From: Alphaproteobacteria bacterium UBA6544
GTDB lineage: Bacteria; Pseudomonadota; Alphaproteobacteria; UBA8366
Reading direction: 5' to 3'
Length of the DNA stretch: 8,082 bases
Assembly (NCBI GenBank): GCA_002434595.1
Contig: DJKK01000084.1
Coordinates: forward strand, 4,511 to 12,592
Shown here: positions 5,815 to 8,082 of the stretch, piece after piece
Numbering within the stretch: position 1 is the first letter of the stretch
Layout: the number at the start of each line of letters is the position of its first letter
Position numbers and translations under genes: made by a program
Notes under the pieces: generated by a model
Told to the model about the DNA's origin: nothing
Databases searched by the model: none
The model's input: the letters and a program-made list of their open reading frames with translations, nothing else

Positions 5815-7329
5815 TCAAACGACCAGGCGAACGGTTTCGCCTGCGGACCGGCGTTTGTCTGCGATGTAACCGTTCAAGAGCTCGAACCATCCCTCGGCGT
5901 GCGATTCTACCTGCATGCGCCGTAAGAGGTCCTTGCGGCTTCGACGCCCGTACTTTTGAACGCGGAGCCGAAGGGGCGTAATCATTTCCGCTTCCCGCGA
6001 CGTCAAGCGCCGGAAACTGTAAGTCGTTTGACGAAACGGACGTGACAGCCTTTCGGTCACATTCGGCGCTGAAATGAATAGGAAACGGAAGATCTGGCTC
6101 CGCTTGGCGCGAATTGCGATCAACCGCACGACCATACGGCCTTTCTTAGTATCCATGACGAACCAACCGGTTACGGCCGGTAAGCTGTTCACCGTAAAAC
6201 CTTCCACATCGTTGAGACGCCGTTTCGCCCAATCGCGGGTGATATAGCCGCTCAACGAACCGCCTGATCGGCGCGTATCCATGTCGAAGACGATGCTCGA
6301 TCGCAGCCGTTCGTTCTGGGCAATCACAGACGTTGGTCGATTGATTAACCTAAACCCCTCCGGAACCGAGAACCGGAACCGCAGCGCACGATGGGAAAAT
6401 TCCCGACCCCGTATGACGCCGACATCGGGGTCGTCGCCGAAAACCATGCCATCGATAGCGCTCTGATAGGCCTTTCTGTAGAGATTGCGGGCATGAGGCG
6501 GTTTCGGTCCGGCCGCCTCGGCTGCACGTTGTATCCGCTCGATGGTCCGCGGATGGGTTGCCATGATATCAAATTGGTCGACTGAGTCGGCCGGATGTCC
6601 AGCGATCTTCGCGCGAAGCCCAGAATGGGCGCGCAACTGGCTGAGAAAGGTCGCCATGGCCTCCGGATCGTATCCGGCGCGTGACATATAGCGGATTCCA
6701 AGTGTGTCGGCTTCGAATTCCTGCTCGCGGGAAAAACCTTGAAGGTGCAACGACGCAAGGGTGTTGGCCAGCCGGCCCGTTCCGGCCGGAAGGCCCGTCG
6801 CGCTACCCAAAACCGCCAGTCCGATCAGACCGAATTGCGTGACCTGCGCCCGGCTGATCCGCGCGGCAGTATGCCGAGCGACAACATGACCGATTTCATG
6901 ACCGATGACACCCGCCGCTTCGGCTTCGTTCTGAGCAAGCGCCAAGAGCCCGCGCGTCACATAGACATATCCGCCCGGCAGCGCCATCGCGTTGACGATC
7001 GGACTGTTGAGGACGGTGAATGTGAATCGCGTATCCGGCAATTCGGACGCGGCCGCAAGGCGCCCCCCGATCGCGGCAATATATCCGGACAATTTCGGAT
7101 CTTCGTACGCCCCGCCGAACTCTTTTAAAATCTTCGGATGCTCCACCGCGCCGATCCGCCGCTCGTCGTCGGCCGACATGAGCATAACCTGCTGGTCGCC
7201 CGTCGCCGGATTGACCGCACAGCCCGCACAGAAGGAGCCTAAACCGGCAGTAGCAGCGACCGAGAAATCGCGCCGTGTCAACCATAGCCGCCTAGTATCT
7301 GATCTATACCAAATATCGCATTTCGTCAT
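5815..7329 (-). CDS. M48 family zinc metalloprotease with Tat-type lipoprotein signal
   Basis: The product has 504 residues. Near the N-terminus, LTRRDFSVAATAGLGSFCAG is a twin-arginine signal (R19-R20) with a hydrophobic stretch. CAGC ending at Cys37 is a plausible though non-ideal lipobox, suggesting an exported, lipid-anchored protein. The zinc site is HEIGH (144-148), with the third ligand Glu204 in EFEAD, followed by the family's LGIRYMSRAGYDP. The NPATGDQQVMLMS and NAMALPGGYVYVTRGLL blocks match BepA/YfgC-like M48 enzymes that act on outer-membrane proteins. After about residue 280 comes an uncharacterised domain with RFSVPEGF. The last 52 residues (LRLRVQKYG to ELLNG to GETVRLVV) resemble a worn LysM-like repeat. 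The start overlaps the upstream nuclease stop as ATGA, with GAGGTGCAGGA before it, so the pair is probably one transcript. Confidence 0.92.
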   Translation of the reverse strand: MTKCDIWYRSDTRRLWLTRRDFSVAATAGLGSFCAGCAVNPATGDQQVMLMSADDERRIGAVEHPKILKEFGGAYEDPKLSGYIAAIGGRLAAASELPDTRFTFTVLNSPIVNAMALPGGYVYVTRGLLALAQNEAEAAGVIGHEIGHVVARHTAARISRAQVTQFGLIGLAVLGSATGLPAGTGRLANTLASLHLQGFSREQEFEADTLGIRYMSRAGYDPEAMATFLSQLRAHSGLRAKIAGHPADSVDQFDIMATHPRTIERIQRAAEAAGPKPPHARNLYRKAYQSAIDGMVFGDDPDVGVIRGREFSHRALRFRFSVPEGFRLINRPTSVIAQNERLRSSIVFDMDTRRSGGSLSGYITRDWAKRRLNDVEGFTVNSLPAVTGWFVMDTKKGRMVVRLIAIRAKRSQIFRFLFISAPNVTERLSRPFRQTTYSFRRLTSREAEMITPLRLRVQKYGRRSRKDLLRRMQVESHAEGWFELLNGYIADKRRSAGETVRLVV

Positions 7330-8082
7330 TCCTGCACCTCGATCGGCTCGGGGTTAGTGGCGTTAATCATCAGCCCGTTACGCCACCACAAGAAAACTCG
7401 TACACGAAACAGCCGGCCATCGAGAGTAACGAGACGTCTCGCGCTGAACCGCCGTCGATCCTTTCCGGCGACCACAATCGTGAAATCACGGCGCCAATCG
7501 ACTCCGAAGCTTAGATATGTGCGCCCCTTAACTGTTGCAACCGCCCGGATGCGACCTTCGATAAGCTCAAACGCATTAATGTCGCCCCGCAGCTTCTCGG
7601 CCGACCAAAGACGGTAGAAAGCATGCCGCCAAATACCCTGCCTCGCCTGTCGGACTGCCTGTTCAAGCTGCAGCATCTCGTCGACGAGTCCACAATTTTC
7701 ATAAAAAGAACCCAGCCTAGACGCAACATCTCTCATTGAATCCAGGTGCCTTCTTCTGCGTGTAAATTGGCCAGCGCCCGCCCGTGCCGTTCCCGTTTCC
7801 GCCCATCGAATCCAAGTGTAACCGTTTCCCCAATGCCAGGCGGGCATGAGCATCTTTCGATTTATCGGCGAGCGGCCATGCCTTGAAATTTGGTCGCCCA
7901 GACGGCAATTTCTGGGCTTGCAGGTCGACAAGTCGGACCTGTTCCCCGTCGTCGAGGCGAATTGTATCGCCATCGACGATTTCGACGACTGTCGCCGCTC
8001 CCCCGCCGCCAACCCATCGTACTATTCCGAAGGCTGGCATAGCGACAAAAAGAATGAACGCCGCCGATAGCATGAGGCGGTA
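7326..8082 (-). pseudogene. Thermonuclease (SNase-like) family gene broken by three lesions
   Basis: Three reading frames together spell one thermonuclease-family protein. The first frame (to about 7798) gives a hydrophobic export segment (AAFILFVAMPAFG), then VVEIVDGDTIRLDDGEQVRL and KDAHARLALGKRLHLDSMGG. The second frame gives KRERHGRALANLHAEEGTWIQ, a TGA, then EMLRLG. The third gives SFYENCGLVDEMLQLEQAVR through to the normal C-terminus. The lesions are a lost A in the run at 7796-7798, a TGA at 7733-7735 where Gly (GGA) is expected, and about 10 bases missing near 7710-7714. After the third lesion about 125 codons stay open, including GRTYLSFGVDWRRDFTI and PEPIEVQE. The catalytic Glu of classical SNase appears replaced in LVDLQAQKL. 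ATG at 8073 is possible, but the frame is open to the window edge, so the true start may lie outside. Sequencing error is possible but would need three separate faults. Confidence 0.75.

Noticed and set aside
7801..8012. 5' part of the 228-codon minus-strand open frame as a separate gene start
   Set aside because: This part is an out-of-frame shadow of the nuclease N-terminal segment, which reads correctly in the neighbouring frame; only the part below about 7710 is real protein sequence.
1..8082. CRISPR array, insertion sequence, phage, toxin-antitoxin or other defence system
   Set aside because: No spaced repeat array, transposase, integrase, terminal inverted repeat or small toxin-antitoxin gene pair was visible on either strand.

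Overview
The window looks like chromosomal DNA of an alphaproteobacterium, probably Rhodospirillales-like. The reasons are moderately high GC by eye, the alphaproteobacterial form of a Suv3-like helicase C-terminus followed by an S4 (HslR-like) protein, a seven-iron FdxA ferredoxin, a CarD-family RNA polymerase regulator, and an RpoH sigma factor close to the alphaproteobacterial RpoH2 type. This placement rests on recalled family features, not on a search. I see no rRNA, tRNA, CRISPR array, insertion sequence or phage gene. No stretch longer than 300 bases lacks a gene.

Layout. Positions 2-1979 (+) hold the C-terminal part of a large helicase, then the S4 RNA-binding protein 7 bases downstream, probably one operon. 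A DUF938 methyltransferase (1976-2587, -) converges on them, and the two opposing stop codons share the palindrome CTAG. A 216-base divergent region leads to fdxA (2804-3139, +). A 252-base leader with two possible hairpins precedes carD (3392-3907, +). Next come a protein of calcineurin-like phosphatase appearance whose metal-binding motifs are nearly all substituted (3959-4762, +), a 159-base gap with two near-identical palindromes exactly 22 bp apart, and rpoH (4922-5806, +). Eight bases beyond rpoH, two minus-strand genes converge on it: a Tat-signal M48 metalloprotease (5815-7329) and, overlapping its start by ATGA, a thermonuclease-family gene that appears broken by three separate lesions (7326-8082, running off the window).

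How the genes fit together. carD, the pseudophosphatase-like gene and rpoH lie in a row on one strand. Two of the three products act directly on RNA polymerase, so the middle gene may also be linked to stress or transcription control; this is inference from position. The M48 protease faces rpoH and fits an envelope protein quality-control theme. The S4 protein resembles heat-shock protein Hsp15. The window as a whole leans towards stress response and RNA/transcription housekeeping. The features most worth following up are the metal-ligand-depleted phosphatase fold, the paired palindromes before rpoH, and the decayed nuclease still coupled to an intact protease.
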